Shown here: piece by piece, positions 54,730-64,000 of the stretch
Layout of the letters: every line of letters begins with the position of its first letter
Position numbering within the stretch: position 1 is the stretch's first letter
Origin: Bryopsis sp. KO-2023
Lineage: Eukaryota > Chlorophyta > Ulvophyceae > Bryopsidales > Bryopsidaceae
DNA length: 64,000 bases
Direction of reading: 5' to 3'
NCBI GenBank assembly: GCA_030272585.1
Contig: BSYQ01000013.1
Coordinates: forward strand, 2,108,001 to 2,172,000
Translations under genes and position numbers: made by a program
Notes under the pieces: model-generated
What the model was told of the DNA's origin: nothing
The model's database searches: none
Seen by the model: only the letters and a program-made list of their open reading frames with translations

Positions 54730-56822
54730 ATGGGAGATGACCTGGACTCGACGACACAGGGACTGGAGGACCTGTCGGCCCAGTGGACGGCGTTGAAAGT
54801 ACGACGGAATGGGGGTCAGTGGCGGAGAATTGGTACATCGCAAGAGGTACTGCGAATCATATCAGGTGGTGTGAAAGTGCGGTTTGATGGTGTACCACGA
54901 ACGCAGCAGTTCAGTGGATCTTTTCTTAAGTCAGAAACTCAAAGAAAAGAATGGAGAGAAATCAGAAAGGATTATCTAGAGAAGGGTGCTATTAGCATCG
55001 TGGATAATCCTGATAAATCGGCTCATGTCAGCCGATCTTTTTTGGTACCAAAAAAAGATGAATTTGGGAATAGAACTGGGCAGCGTCTGATAATAGACCT
55101 GAGGCCTTTAAATGCACAGGTGTTGCCCTATCCTGTGCATTACGAGGATTTGCGCTCGTTGACTCATATGCTGCGCCAGAACGATTTTTTGATTAAGTTC
55201 GATTTGAAGGACGCCTTTTTTCACGTCGGGATTCATCCAGATCATAAGAAATTCTTTCAATTCGAAGTGGATGGTGAACGTTTCCAATGCGAGGTGTTGC
55301 CGTTTGGATTCAGGGGTTCGCCTAAAATTTATTGTGATTTGATTAAGAATTTGGTCAGGTTTTTGAGAAACCCAGGGATGATAAAAGAAATGAAAAAAGA
55401 CTTGTAATTCTTGTTTTCTTGTTTTTCTTGAAAAAAGAGGGAACAGATGATTTTTTATACGAGTACTGGAAGCGTTATAGAAACGAGAAGAGAGTGAGAT
55501 TGACGTGGTACTTGGATGATTTTCTCTGCATGCATTCCTCGGCTGCAGAGTTGAGAATTTTTGGTCGAATCATCAGAGGAATATTCGATCAGATGGGGAT
55601 ATCGTGGAAGGACTCCAAGTGTGTGTGGGATCCCCGCCAGAAGCTGCAACATTTGGGGTTCCTCGTTGACAGCAAGGCAGCGTTGTTTGTGCTCCCACCA
55701 CACAGGCTGGAGCGCCTTCGAAAACATGCTCTGACCCTGAGACTGCAGATCCTCAGGAGTGGCCGTCGCATACCGGCCAGGAAATTGGCTTCTTTTCTGG
55801 GTTTCGCCCAGTCATGCGCCCCCGCAATCAAAGGAACGAGGTTCTGGCTGCGCCACCTGTACGATTGTCTCAAAGGCAAGAAGAACTGGAGCACCAGAGT
55901 GCAGGTTTCACGGCCTGCCATCGCAGCACTGCGGTATTGGGAGCAGCTGTCTCCCGAGAAGACCACGATGTGCATATGGCGGCCACCTCATTCGGGAGAC
56001 CTCGCGGTGGATGCCAGCTTGACGGGATGGGGAGCGTCTCTGAAGATCCATGAGAAGGCTTCGGAGGACGCCCCACCGATGGCTTTGGCGGCAGGATTCT
56101 GGACGGGGGAAGAGCATATAAACCTACGAGAGCTGCAAGCAGTGGGTTTGGCAGTCAAGGCCTTCAAAGACAAGATCAGGGATCGGCGTTTGAAGTGCAT
56201 CACCGACAGTCAGGTGATTGCTGCCATATTACGGAGTCAATGTTCGCGTTCGAGTCCGTTGTTCCAGGAGTACAAGCGGCTCTATTGGCTATTGGAAGCC
56301 ATGAACATTGAATTCCAAGTGGAGTGGATTCCCAGCGCTCAGAACGTGTACCCCGATGCGCTGTCGCGGCTTTCCGAGAAGCAAGAGTACAGGTTGAACC
56401 CGAAGATCTTCGAGAAGCTGCAGGAGCGGTTTCACCTGACGATCGACCGCTTTGCCTCGTTGGGTACACGACAGCTTGGGAGATTCAACAGTCTGGATCG
56501 CGAGCCAGGGACGGAGGGGACGAATTGCATGAATCAGAGCTTGGACCTGTGGAGGGCGGAGAGGAACTGGGTGTTCCCTCCCATCGAGAACGTTCCAGAA
56601 GTAGTGAAGCACCTTCTGGAGCACTCCCTCCCATGCCTGCTGTTGGTGCCACGTTGGTTGGACCGATGGTGGCATCAAGACCTGATGGCTGAGGCAACTC
56701 TGATCACAGTTCTGAATCCCAATGCGGCGACGATCCTGCCCGGGAGATTCGGAGGGCAAACACCTCCAGGCGCGAGCTATTGGCGCTGGAGCGTTTTCAA
56801 GACGGGTTTGCCAGGATGGTAA
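54730..56822 (+). pseudogene. DIRS-type reverse transcriptase / RNase H
   Basis: Two frames, 54730-55407 and 55419-56822, separated by a frameshift near 55410. RT: VPKKDEFGNRTGQRLIIDLR, IKFDLKDAFFHVGIHPDHKK, VLPFGFRGSPKIY, LTWYLDDFLCM (catalytic DD). Then KLASFLGFAQSC and RNase H (LAVDASLTGWGASL, INLRELQAVGLAV, CITDSQVIAAIL, PDALSRL). The region after RNase H (DRFASLGTRQLGRFNS, CLLLVPRW) matches the post-RH domain of DIRS/Ngaro-type elements. Assignment to DIRS rather than Ty3/gypsy rests on the YLDD context and this tail. Confidence 0.85.
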
Positions 56823-56834
56823 CCTGTTGGTTTT

Positions 56835-57410
56835 TTGGTTTATTGGTGCGACAAAATCATCGACATCGATCTGGAGCGACAGGTGATTTTGCTTTCGCAG
56901 TGGTTGGAAACAATGGAACAGTTTTGCACGTTTGGGCACGAGGAAACAACTGGGGATCCCGTTCCAACAGTGTGGCAAAGTCCTCTTAACGAGAAGAAAG
57001 AGGCAAAAATTTTGGTTCCGTGTCGTGGGGAAGACTTTGGAGCATTCCGACGCTCAGGAACAGGAGGGGCGGTGCTGGTTTCTGCTGATACCTTCAAGTC
57101 CAGTGGCACTCTGAAGTCCAGCAGCGCCACCTCCACATTTTATTCGATATCGAGCCTGATGTGGCTCTTTTGGGTACAACTTGCTGGTAATCACGTCGAT
57201 GTTCAATGGGCTGCTGACCGGGTGAACATGCAACTGCAACGGAGGATGGACTCCACACGTTCCCGGCAGCCATACTGGAGGTATTTGGCAGCTCTGACCG
57301 ATGATACCACTATCGAGGTGTGGCACGACGTGTTGTTGTGCATTTTAATGTTTCTGCTATCGATGGCATTTGCCCGGCGAGGCATTCTTGGTAATAGGAG
57401 GAAACAATAA
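56835..57410 (+). other. Open frame downstream of RNase H in DIRS-like copy 1
   Basis: 191-codon frame without a clear ATG start (VYWCDKIIDIDLERQVILLS). The same frame is open in the inverted copy at 59765-60340. Differences between the copies include many amino-acid changes, so conservation of a protein is not shown. It lacks the Arg-His-Arg-Tyr pattern of a tyrosine recombinase. Confidence 0.3.
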
Positions 57411-57723
57411 AACAAGGAGGCCATGTGCGGGAAAGCAATGAGGCTCTCGTGGCCCACGTTTTCTAGAATTATGCCTCTGGCGATTGGATGAGCTACCAGC
57501 TCTGAGGGAGGGGCTACAGCAGCAGTCAATACGGACATCCCAGGTAGAGGGTCCACGTTCGGGTCCATTGGAGCGTGTTCTTCAAGGTGGCTTAACCGAA
57601 CGTGGACTTGACGGCGCCTGCAGACCCCTTGGGCCCCCGCTTGTTCGCGGGATCGAAGGCATCTTCCGCTGTGCTGGTGAGCGAGGACCCTCTGCCCCCA
57701 TCACGCGCATCGATGGTTATGGG

Positions 57724-57982
57724 GCAAAATGATTCTATCAAAACAATGGCTGTGTTTATTGGGACAATTCTGGTTTTTATTTTAAGATGCTGTATTTTTA
57801 TTATCTAGTGTTCATGTGTGTCCGTGTTCTTGGGTGGGACTGCCCCAAGGAAACAAGGAAACAAGGATTACAAGTTGCGTAGGGCAAACCGCCCCAACGA
57901 TTTTCCGTCATAAACAGCATCTTAAAATAAAAACCAGAATTGTCCCAATAAACACAGCCATTGTTTTGATAGAATCATTTTG
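57724..57982. repeat. Inverted repeat, ~70-bp arms, at the mirror centre
   Basis: 57724-57797 (AAAATGATTCTATCAAAACA...) and 57913-57982 (...TGTTTTGATAGAATCATTTT) are reverse complements. The loop holds the 3' end of DIRS copy 1 and a mini LINE insertion. Confidence 0.85.
57842..57897 (-). repeat. Tail-only LINE insertion (42 bp) with 7-bp TSD
   Basis: GCCCCAA at 57842-57848 and 57891-57897 flank 42 bp. Read on the minus strand the insert is GGTTTGCCCTACGCAACTTG, TAATCC and two TTGTTTCC units: the last ~25 bp of LINE 1 plus its tail. The empty site (GACTGCCCCAACGATTTTCC, reverse complement) exists at about 58450. Confidence 0.88.
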
Positions 57983-58114
57983 CCTTCTCAAAAAGAATAT
58001 CCCAGTTTGGCTTTTTGGAGCCAGAGAGCGACAAAAACCCATAAAATCCATAAAAACTCATTTATCCAAACTTCCTAATGGAATTCAAACAACCGATAGA
58101 CCGGGCGGGTGGGT
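57983..58114. other. Unassigned spacer at the mirror centre
   Basis: About 130 bp not matched to either arm (TTTGGCTTTTTGGAGCCAGA with a small hairpin). No gene seen. Confidence 0.35.
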
Positions 58115-58166
58115 GGGAGAGCATGTAATTTCTGTTTCTGGTTCTGTTTCTGTTTCTGGGAGAGCA
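58115..58166 (+). repeat. Tail-only LINE insertion (34 bp) with 9-bp TSD
   Basis: GGGAGAGCA at 58115-58123 and 58158-58166 flank TGTAATTTCTG plus TTTCTG-type units. TGTAAT plus this tail is the end of LINE 2. Confidence 0.88.
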
Positions 58167-58436
58167 GAAAAGTGAATAGCAAAACAAATGGCCCGCGTAT
58201 ATCCTTGCTGTGCAGCACTACAGTCGTACAGCGGTGCTGTGCTGTGCATTGTAATGCTGCAATCAGAACCGCACAAACTAAATGTCTGACTGCCACCCTG
58301 GCAGCACCAGAACCACCGAATACGCCCATCAAATCCTGACCACTCAAACGAGTACAGCTAAGCCAAGTACCGCCACAACCACGAAATGACCCGCCCTGTG
58401 CCCAACTGCCGCATAAACTTTTCAACTGACGTTGAA
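58162..58436 (-). repeat. Inverted copy of the DIRS-like 5' terminal region
   Basis: Near-identical reverse complement of 54060-54341, ending TTCAACTGACGTTGAAG. On the minus strand it lies directly after the 3' end of the copy at 58441, giving a 3'-end/5'-end head-to-tail junction. Confidence 0.85.
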
Positions 58437-58440
58437 GCCA

Positions 58441-59312
58441 TTTATGACGGAAAATCGTTGGGGCAGTCCCACCCAAGAACACGGACACACATGAACACTA
58501 GATAATAAAATACAGCATCTTAAAATAAAAACCAGAATTGTCCCAATAAACACAGCCATTGTTTTGATAGAATCATTTTGCCCCATAACCATCGATGCTC
58601 GTGATGGAGGCAGGGAGTCCTCGCTCACCAGCACAGCGGAAGATGCATTCGATCCCGCGAACAAGCGGGGGCCCCAGGGGCCTGCAGGCGCGGTCAAGTC
58701 CACGTTCTGGTAAGCCATTTTGAAGACCCCGCGCCAAGGAACGCAAACGTGGACCCACCACCTGGGATGTCCGTATTGACTGCTGCTGCAGCCCCTCCCT
58801 CAGAGCTGGTAGCTCATCCGATCGCCAAAGGCATAATTCTAGAGAGCCGAGTCTCGTTTTCGCACAAGGCTTCTGTTTCATTGGTTTCTCCTATTATGAA
58901 GGTTTCCTCACCAGGCAAACGCCATCAATAACAGAAACATTTGAGTGCACAACAACACGTCGTGCCACACCTCGATAGTGGTCCCGTCGGTCAGAGCCTC
59001 CAAACACCTCTCCTGTGTTGTTGCCGGGAATGCATGGAGTCCATCCTCCTTTGCAGTTGCATGTTCACCCGGTCAGCAGCCCATTGACCATCGACGTGAT
59101 CATCAGCAAGTTGTACCCAAAAGAGCCACATCAGGCTCGATATCGAAAAAAAAAAAAAAAAAAAAAAAAAAACGTGGAGAGGGCGCTGCTGGACTGAATA
59201 GTGCCACTGGACTTGAAGGTATCAGCAGAAACCAACACCGCCCCTCTTGTGCCTGAGCGTCGGAATGCTCCAAAGTCTTCCCCCCGATACGGAACCAAAA
59301 AATTTGCCTCTT
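58441..59312 (-). mobile_element. DIRS-like 3' fragment, copy 2a (5'-truncated)
   Basis: Minus-strand copy of the last ~0.87 kb of the DIRS-like element, with the same 3' end (CCAACGATTTTCCGTCAT). Contains a run of 27 A at 59146-59172 where the other copies have AATAAAATG. Its 5' end is fused at ~59312 to the 3' end of the next copy. Confidence 0.85.
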
Positions 59313-61508
59313 TATGACGGAAAATCGTTGGGGCAGTCCCACCCAAGAACACGGACACACATGAACACTAGATAATAAAATACAACATCTTAAAATATAA
59401 ACCAGAATTGTCCCAATAAACACAGCCATTGTTTTGATAGAATCATTTTGCCCCATAACCATCGATGCTCGTGATGGAGGCAGGGAGTCCTCGCTCACCA
59501 GCACAGCGGAAGATGCCTTCGATCCCGCGAACAAGCGGGGGTCCCAGGGGTTCGCAGGCGCCGTCAACCCCACGTTCGGTTAAGCCACCTTGAAGAACCC
59601 GCTCCAATGAACCCGAACGTGGACCCTCTACCTGGGATGTCCGTATTGACTGCTGCTGTAGCCCCTCCCTCAGAGCTGGTAGCTCATCCAATCGCCAGAG
59701 GCATAATTCTAGAAAACGTGGGCCACGAGAGCCTCATTGCTTTCCCGCACATGGCCTCCTTGTTTTATTGTTTCCTCCTATTACCAAGAATGCCTCGCCG
59801 GGCAAATGCCATCGATAGCAGAAACATTAAAATGCACAACAACACGTCGTGCCACACCTCGATAGTGGTGTCATTGGGCAGAGCTGCCAAATACCTCCAG
59901 TATGGCTGCCGGGAACGCGTGGAGTCCATCCTCCGTTGCAGGTGCATGTTCACCCGGTCAGCAGCCCATTGACCATCGACGTGATTATCAGCAAGTTGTA
60001 CCCAAAAGAGCCACATCAGGCTCGATATCGAATAAAATGTGGAGGTGGCGCTGCTGGACTTCAGAGTGCGACTGGACTTGAAGGTATCAGCAGAAACCAG
60101 CACCGCCCCTCCTGTTTCTGAGCGTCGGAATGCTCCAAAGTCTTCTCCACGATACGGAACCAAAAATTTTGCCTCTTTCTTCTCGTTAAGAGGACTTTGC
60201 CACACTGTTGGAACGGGATCCCCAGTTGTTTCCTCGTGCCCAAACGTGCAAAACTGTTCCATTGTTTCGAACCACTGCGAAAGCAAAATCACCTGTCGCT
60301 CCAGATCGATGTCGATGATTTTGTCGCACCAATAAACCAAAAAACCAACAGGTTACCATCCTGGCAAACCCGTCTTGAAAACGCTCCAGCGCCAATAGCT
60401 CGCGCCTGGAGGTGTTTGCCCTCCGAATCTCCCGGGCAGGATCGTCGCCGCATTGGGATTCAAAACTGTGATCAGAGTTGCCTCAGCCATCAGGTCTTGA
60501 AACAGAAACAGAAATTACATGTTGCGAAGGGCCAATCCGCCCTGTTGCAACCACACACAATGTCTCAGCCATGTCCAAAAGTCCACAGAAGATGAAGTCT
60601 CCAATAAAACCCCAGTACAATCAACGAGAGACCCATCACTAAGGAATCAATGGTGGCATCAGGTCTTGATGCCACCATCGGTCCAACCAACGTGGCACCA
60701 ACAGCAGGCATGGGAGGGAGTGCTCCAGAAGGTGCTTCACTACTTCTGGAACGTTCTCGATGGCAGGGAACACCCAGTTCCTCTCCGCCCTCCACAGGTC
60801 CAAGCTCTGATTCATGCAATTCGTCCCCTCCGTCCCTGGCTCGCGATCCAGACTGTTGAATCTCCCAAGCTGTCGTGTACCCAACGAGGCAAAGCGGTCG
60901 ATCGTCAAGTGAAACCGCTCTTGCAGCTTTTCGAAGATCTTCGGGTTCAACCTGTACTCTTGCTTCTCCGAAAGCCGCGACAGCGCATCGGGGTACACGT
61001 TCTGAGCGCTGGGAATCCACTCCACTTGGAAATCAATGTTCATGGCTTCCAAAAGCCAATAGAGCCGTTTGTACTCCTGGAACAACGGACTCGAACGCGA
61101 ACATTGACTCCGTAATATGGCAGCAATCACCTGACTGTCAGTGATGCACTTCAAACGCCGATCCCTGATCTTGTCTTTGAAGGCCTTGACTGCCAAACCC
61201 ACTGCTTGCAGCTCTCGTAGGTTTATATGCTCTTCCCCCGTCCAGAATCCTGCCGCCAAAGCCATCGGTGGGGCGTCCTCCGAAGCCTTCTCATGGATCT
61301 TCAGAGACGCTCCCCATCCCGTCAAGCTGGCATCCACCGCGAGGTCTCCCGAATGAGATGGCCGCCATATGCACATCGTGGTCTTCTCGGGAGACAGCTG
61401 CTCCCAATACCGCAGTGCTGCGATGGCAGGCCGTGAAACCTGCACTCTGGTGCTCCAGTTCTTCTTGCCTTTGAGACAATCGTACAGGTGGCGCAGCCAG
61501 AACCTCCG
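59313..61508 (-). mobile_element. DIRS-like copy 2b (5'-truncated, RNase H pseudogene)
   Basis: Minus-strand copy from within the connection between RT and RNase H (FWLRHLYDCLKGKKNWSTRV) through RNase H to the shared 3' end. Interrupted at 60501-60657 by a LINE 2 fragment. Truncated at 61508, where LINE 1 sequence begins. The long open frame 60639-61934 joins RNase H to antisense LINE sequence and is not a gene. Confidence 0.88.
60489..60669 (-). mobile_element. LINE 2 fragment (157 bp) with 12-bp TSD
   Basis: ATCAGGTCTTGA at 60489-60500 and 60658-60669. Insert on the minus strand is the last ~140 bp of LINE 2 with stem-loop and CTGTTT tail, plus ~15 bp at its 5' junction (CAATGGTGGC) that is inverse to the target flank. 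Confidence 0.9.
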
Positions 61509-63434
61509 CCGGCGACGCATCCCACGCGGGCGATGCTGTTCTGGTTGCGTGGTCAGCCGGATTCTCGGCGTTCTTGGTGGGTCCAGTTTCGTGATATGGT
61601 GAGACGCTTTGTTCCACAGTTCGATGGGTTTGTGGAGGTGGACGTGGCGACCTGGGCGCGTGCCTATAAGGCAGATATTGTGGGTCAGTTGCGTTCTCGA
61701 CATCCGCGTATCGTGGCGTATTACAATCGGTTCAAACCGACGTTTTGTTACACGAAGGCGCTGTCTTCTTTTACGGATTTGGGTTTGCGTACGACTTGGG
61801 TGCGTTTTCGGGCTCGTCTTCACGGTTTGGAGATCGATGCTGTGGACTTGAGTGATAGAGACGTGCCTTTGAACGAGAGGTATTGTCCGTTTTGTTTGGC
61901 CGCTGGGGTTTCGACGCCTGAAAACGAGGTGCATTTTCTTTTTGCTTGTCCGCTTTATGTGCGGTTGCGTGTGAACTCGGTCGTGGAAGAGAGTCGTGGC
62001 TCTCTGTTTCGTTTGTTTAATTGTCCGGGGCAGGTTCGTGTGGCTGTTTATATTCGCCGGGCGCTCGCCTTGCGTAGAACAAGAACGCGGTGCGGTTCTG
62101 GAATCGTATGATGACTCTTCCTGTGGACCATCCGGCTCGTCAGTTGATCGTTTGGCTTCAATCGGAGGCCACGGTCTCTCAGCGCTCTTGGTGGGTACTG
62201 TTCAAGGACATGGTGTGTCGATTCGCTCCTGGATTCGATGGTTCTGCTGAGGTGGACCTTGCGTCGTGGACCGCGGCGTATAAGGCGGACATCGTGGCTC
62301 GTCTTCGTTCGGGACATCCTCGTATCGTGGCGTTTTACAACGTGTTCAAGCCGGTGTTTGGATCCTCGAGAGCGCTGTCTTCTTTCGAAGACATCGGGCT
62401 GCGGACGGTGTGGGTGCGTTTTCGTGCGCGTTTGCACGGTTTGGAGATCGATGTGGCGGATCTGCAACGGAGGGACGTGCCTTTGCACGAGCGTTTCTGT
62501 CCTTATTGTTTGTCGCAAGGCAACAGAACGGCTGAGAACGAGCGGCATTTTCTTTTCTTTTGTCCGTTGTATTCTGGTTTGCGTGCGGGATCGGTGGTGG
62601 CTGAATCGGGGTGTTCGTTGCGTCGTTTATTCAATTTGCCGGGTCAGTATCGGGTGGCCGTTTACCTTCGTCGGGCGTTGGATTTTCGCTCTCAGTGGCT
62701 TGAGGCTCAGCCGTGACGTGGTTTTTTATTCGTTTGTTTTATGTTTGTTGGTTTGGTTTCGTTTGTTGGTCGTTTGTGGTGGGCGTTTGACAGTAGTTTT
62801 CGCTCTCCTTTTGGTTGTTGCTTGGTGTTCCAGGTTTCTTTTTCTTGGGAACGTTTTTGGCAATACTTTCTGATACATTAATAACCTAGTGATGGGTCTC
62901 TCGTTGATTGTATTGGGGTTTTATTGGAGACTTCATCTTCTGTGGACTTTTGGACATGGCTGAGACATTGTATGTGGTTGCAACAGGGCGGATTTGCCCT
63001 TCGCAACATGTAATTTCTGTTTCTGTTTCTGTTTCTGTTTCCTTGCGTAGGGAGTGGTTGGACGCTCGTTCGTAGTGGGCTTGTAGCGACTGGTGGTGTT
63101 TGTTTTTCGTTGTTCTGGATGTTTCGTTTGATGGGGAAGTTGGTGTTCTTTGTTGTTTGCTTTGTTTGTTGGGCGCTCGCTCCGGGTTTCTGAGTTGGAA
63201 GCGATCGATTCTTGTGTTTGGTTTTATGTTTTGACGTTTGGGCTCTTTCTTGAGTTTCGATTGGGGATTTCTGGTTTCAGAGACGTTGGAACTTTTTTGT
63301 TTTAGGAGATTTTGTTCATTTAGGAGTTGATTACATTCAGAGGCTTTTGCCTTGCTTCGAACGTTGGGACACGATTCACTCATGTATGTCGTTGCAACAG
63401 GGCGGTTTGCCCTACGCAACTTGTAATCCTTGTA
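61509..63434 (+). mobile_element. LINE 1 copy (5'-truncated), split by LINE 2
   Basis: Segments 61509-62077 and 63051-63434. Carries the C-terminal domain (DIVGQLRSRHPRIVAYYNRF, CPFCLAAGVSTPENEVHFLF), the final WLDARS and stop (after the nested insert), a 3' untranslated region, the stem-loop and a TTGTATCC tail. Near-identical, inverted counterpart of 52267-53240. Confidence 0.9.
62068..63050 (+). mobile_element. LINE 2, 5'-truncated, nested in LINE 1, 10-bp TSD
   Basis: CCTTGCGTAG at 62068-62077 and 63041-63050 flanks a 963-bp insert. It encodes the last ~208 residues of a related LINE (FWNRMMTLPVDHPARQ, CPYCLSQGNRTAENERHFLF, ends SQWLEAQP, stop at 62716), 3' untranslated region, stem-loop and CTGTTT tail. 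Diverged from LINE 1 across the protein but shares the 3' end. Confidence 0.92.
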
Positions 63435-64000
63435 TCCTTGAAAACTTCAACGCGTTCCGGTACAAATAAAACGTGACCGGCAAAACACCACACTCCAAAT
63501 ACACGAAATTCTTCAGCGCCCTCGTCGGAAGACGTAGCACCGATTTTAGGTAACGCACCAACAGATCGTTCAGCTCCCGCTTGTGCTGCTGAGTCAGAAA
63601 GAACACCCAAACCGGCGCAGCATACTGCACCTTCCCCAAAACGTACATCTTGAAGAGAGCCACCAGAGTCCGTGGATCCCTCAAACCGATCTCAAACGCC
63701 CTCGCACGCAAACGCCCAACAGCCACGTTGCCCGCACACAACACCTTTGAAATATGCTCCCGAAACACGTTGACGTCCCCAGGCCCATCGTAAAACACCA
63801 CACCCAAATACTTGAGCGTGCGCTGCAACGGCACATCGTGTCCACCAAACGAAACCGAAGTACGCGACCCCGGGTTCACCGCAAGCACCTCCGTCTTCTC
63901 ATGGTTCGTCTTGATATGCCAGTCTTGCTCAAACCGAAGCGTCAAGTCGCCCACCGCCTGCACACCTTCCTCATCACGCAAAGGCACCAGAGTGTCGTCC
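63435..64000 (-). mobile_element. LINE fragment (reverse transcriptase), continues past the window
   Basis: Minus-strand frame with DDTLVPLRDEEGVQ at the window edge (catalytic Asp pair), then KYLGVVFYDGPGDVNVFREH and KVQYAAPVWVFFLTQQHKRE, cut at YRNALKF where the LINE 1 tail abuts. The frame is open, so this part is less decayed than LINE 1 at 52-54 kb. Confidence 0.88.

Larger units (their letters stand above)
54060..57912 (+). mobile_element. DIRS-like retroelement copy 1
   Basis: 5' end starts with CTTCAACGTCAGTTGAAAAG (TTCAAC/GTTGAA inverted ends). ~650 bp of leader, then RT/RNase H frames, and a ~1.1-kb 3' part ending CCAACGATTTTCCGTCAT. The ~275-bp 5' terminal region recurs inverted at 58162-58436, and the 3' part recurs inverted twice (58441-59312, 59313-60480). 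No tyrosine recombinase frame was recognised. Confidence 0.7.

Noticed and set aside
60639..61934. 431-codon frame that could pass as a novel fusion protein
   Set aside because: It joins DIRS-like RNase H to antisense LINE sequence across the truncation point at 61508.
61509..64000. Twin-priming inversion of a single LINE (inverted RT at 63435 and C-terminal part at 61509)
   Set aside because: In twin priming the inverted 5' part should abut the 5' end of the 3' part; here it abuts the tail, and no shared target duplication was found.

Overview
The window is nuclear DNA of a photosynthetic eukaryote, most likely a green-lineage alga or an early streptophyte (inference). It holds spliced genes with GT-AG introns, cytosolic ribosomal protein genes, mitochondrial genes, and plastid-type genes (tocopherol cyclase, plastid ribosome recycling factor, NicO-type metal transporter). 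The plastid-type genes start with simple Ser/Arg-rich leaders and no obvious signal peptide, which fits a primary plastid. A TTTAGGG/TTTTAGGG telomere-type array is present. I cannot name the species.

1-33,000 is a compact genic region. In order: RPL12 (-), a stretch with no recognised gene, a NicO-family transporter (-), RPS24 (-), complex I NDUFA8 (+), an unrecognised basic protein (-), a hemerythrin-domain protein (+), an NDR-type AGC kinase (+), plastid RRF (-) divergent from COQ6 (+), a lipoyl-domain protein ending in a KGD4/MRPS36-like module (+), the rRNA methyltransferase NOP2 (-), an unrecognised multi-pass membrane protein (-) and tocopherol cyclase VTE1 (-). Exon models were built by hand from splice sites. 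Reading phase closes in every model, and protein lengths match known families where a family is recognised.

33,000-51,590 is a nest of mobile DNA around an interstitial telomere array. A hAT-like MITE (8-bp target duplication) landed beside the array. A 10-kb chromodomain Ty3/gypsy element with extra ORFs then landed inside the MITE, and a solo LTR lies inside its gag. A second Ty3/gypsy element sits 20 bp further on and itself carries a solo LTR and a second copy of the MITE. Every layer has a perfect target-site duplication (GGGTC, ATTGC, GCGAG, ACTCC, ACCGGCGC, ATCCCAAA). In-silico removal of the inner layers restores the interrupted frames. The whole nest is bracketed by short inverted repeats.

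51,590-64,000 is a field of broken retroelements: LINEs with a zinc-finger C-terminus and a conserved 3' stem-loop, and DIRS-like reverse transcriptase/RNase H copies. They are arranged almost as a mirror image about ~58 kb. Several insertions consist of little more than the LINE 3' end and its repeat tail, yet carry target duplications.
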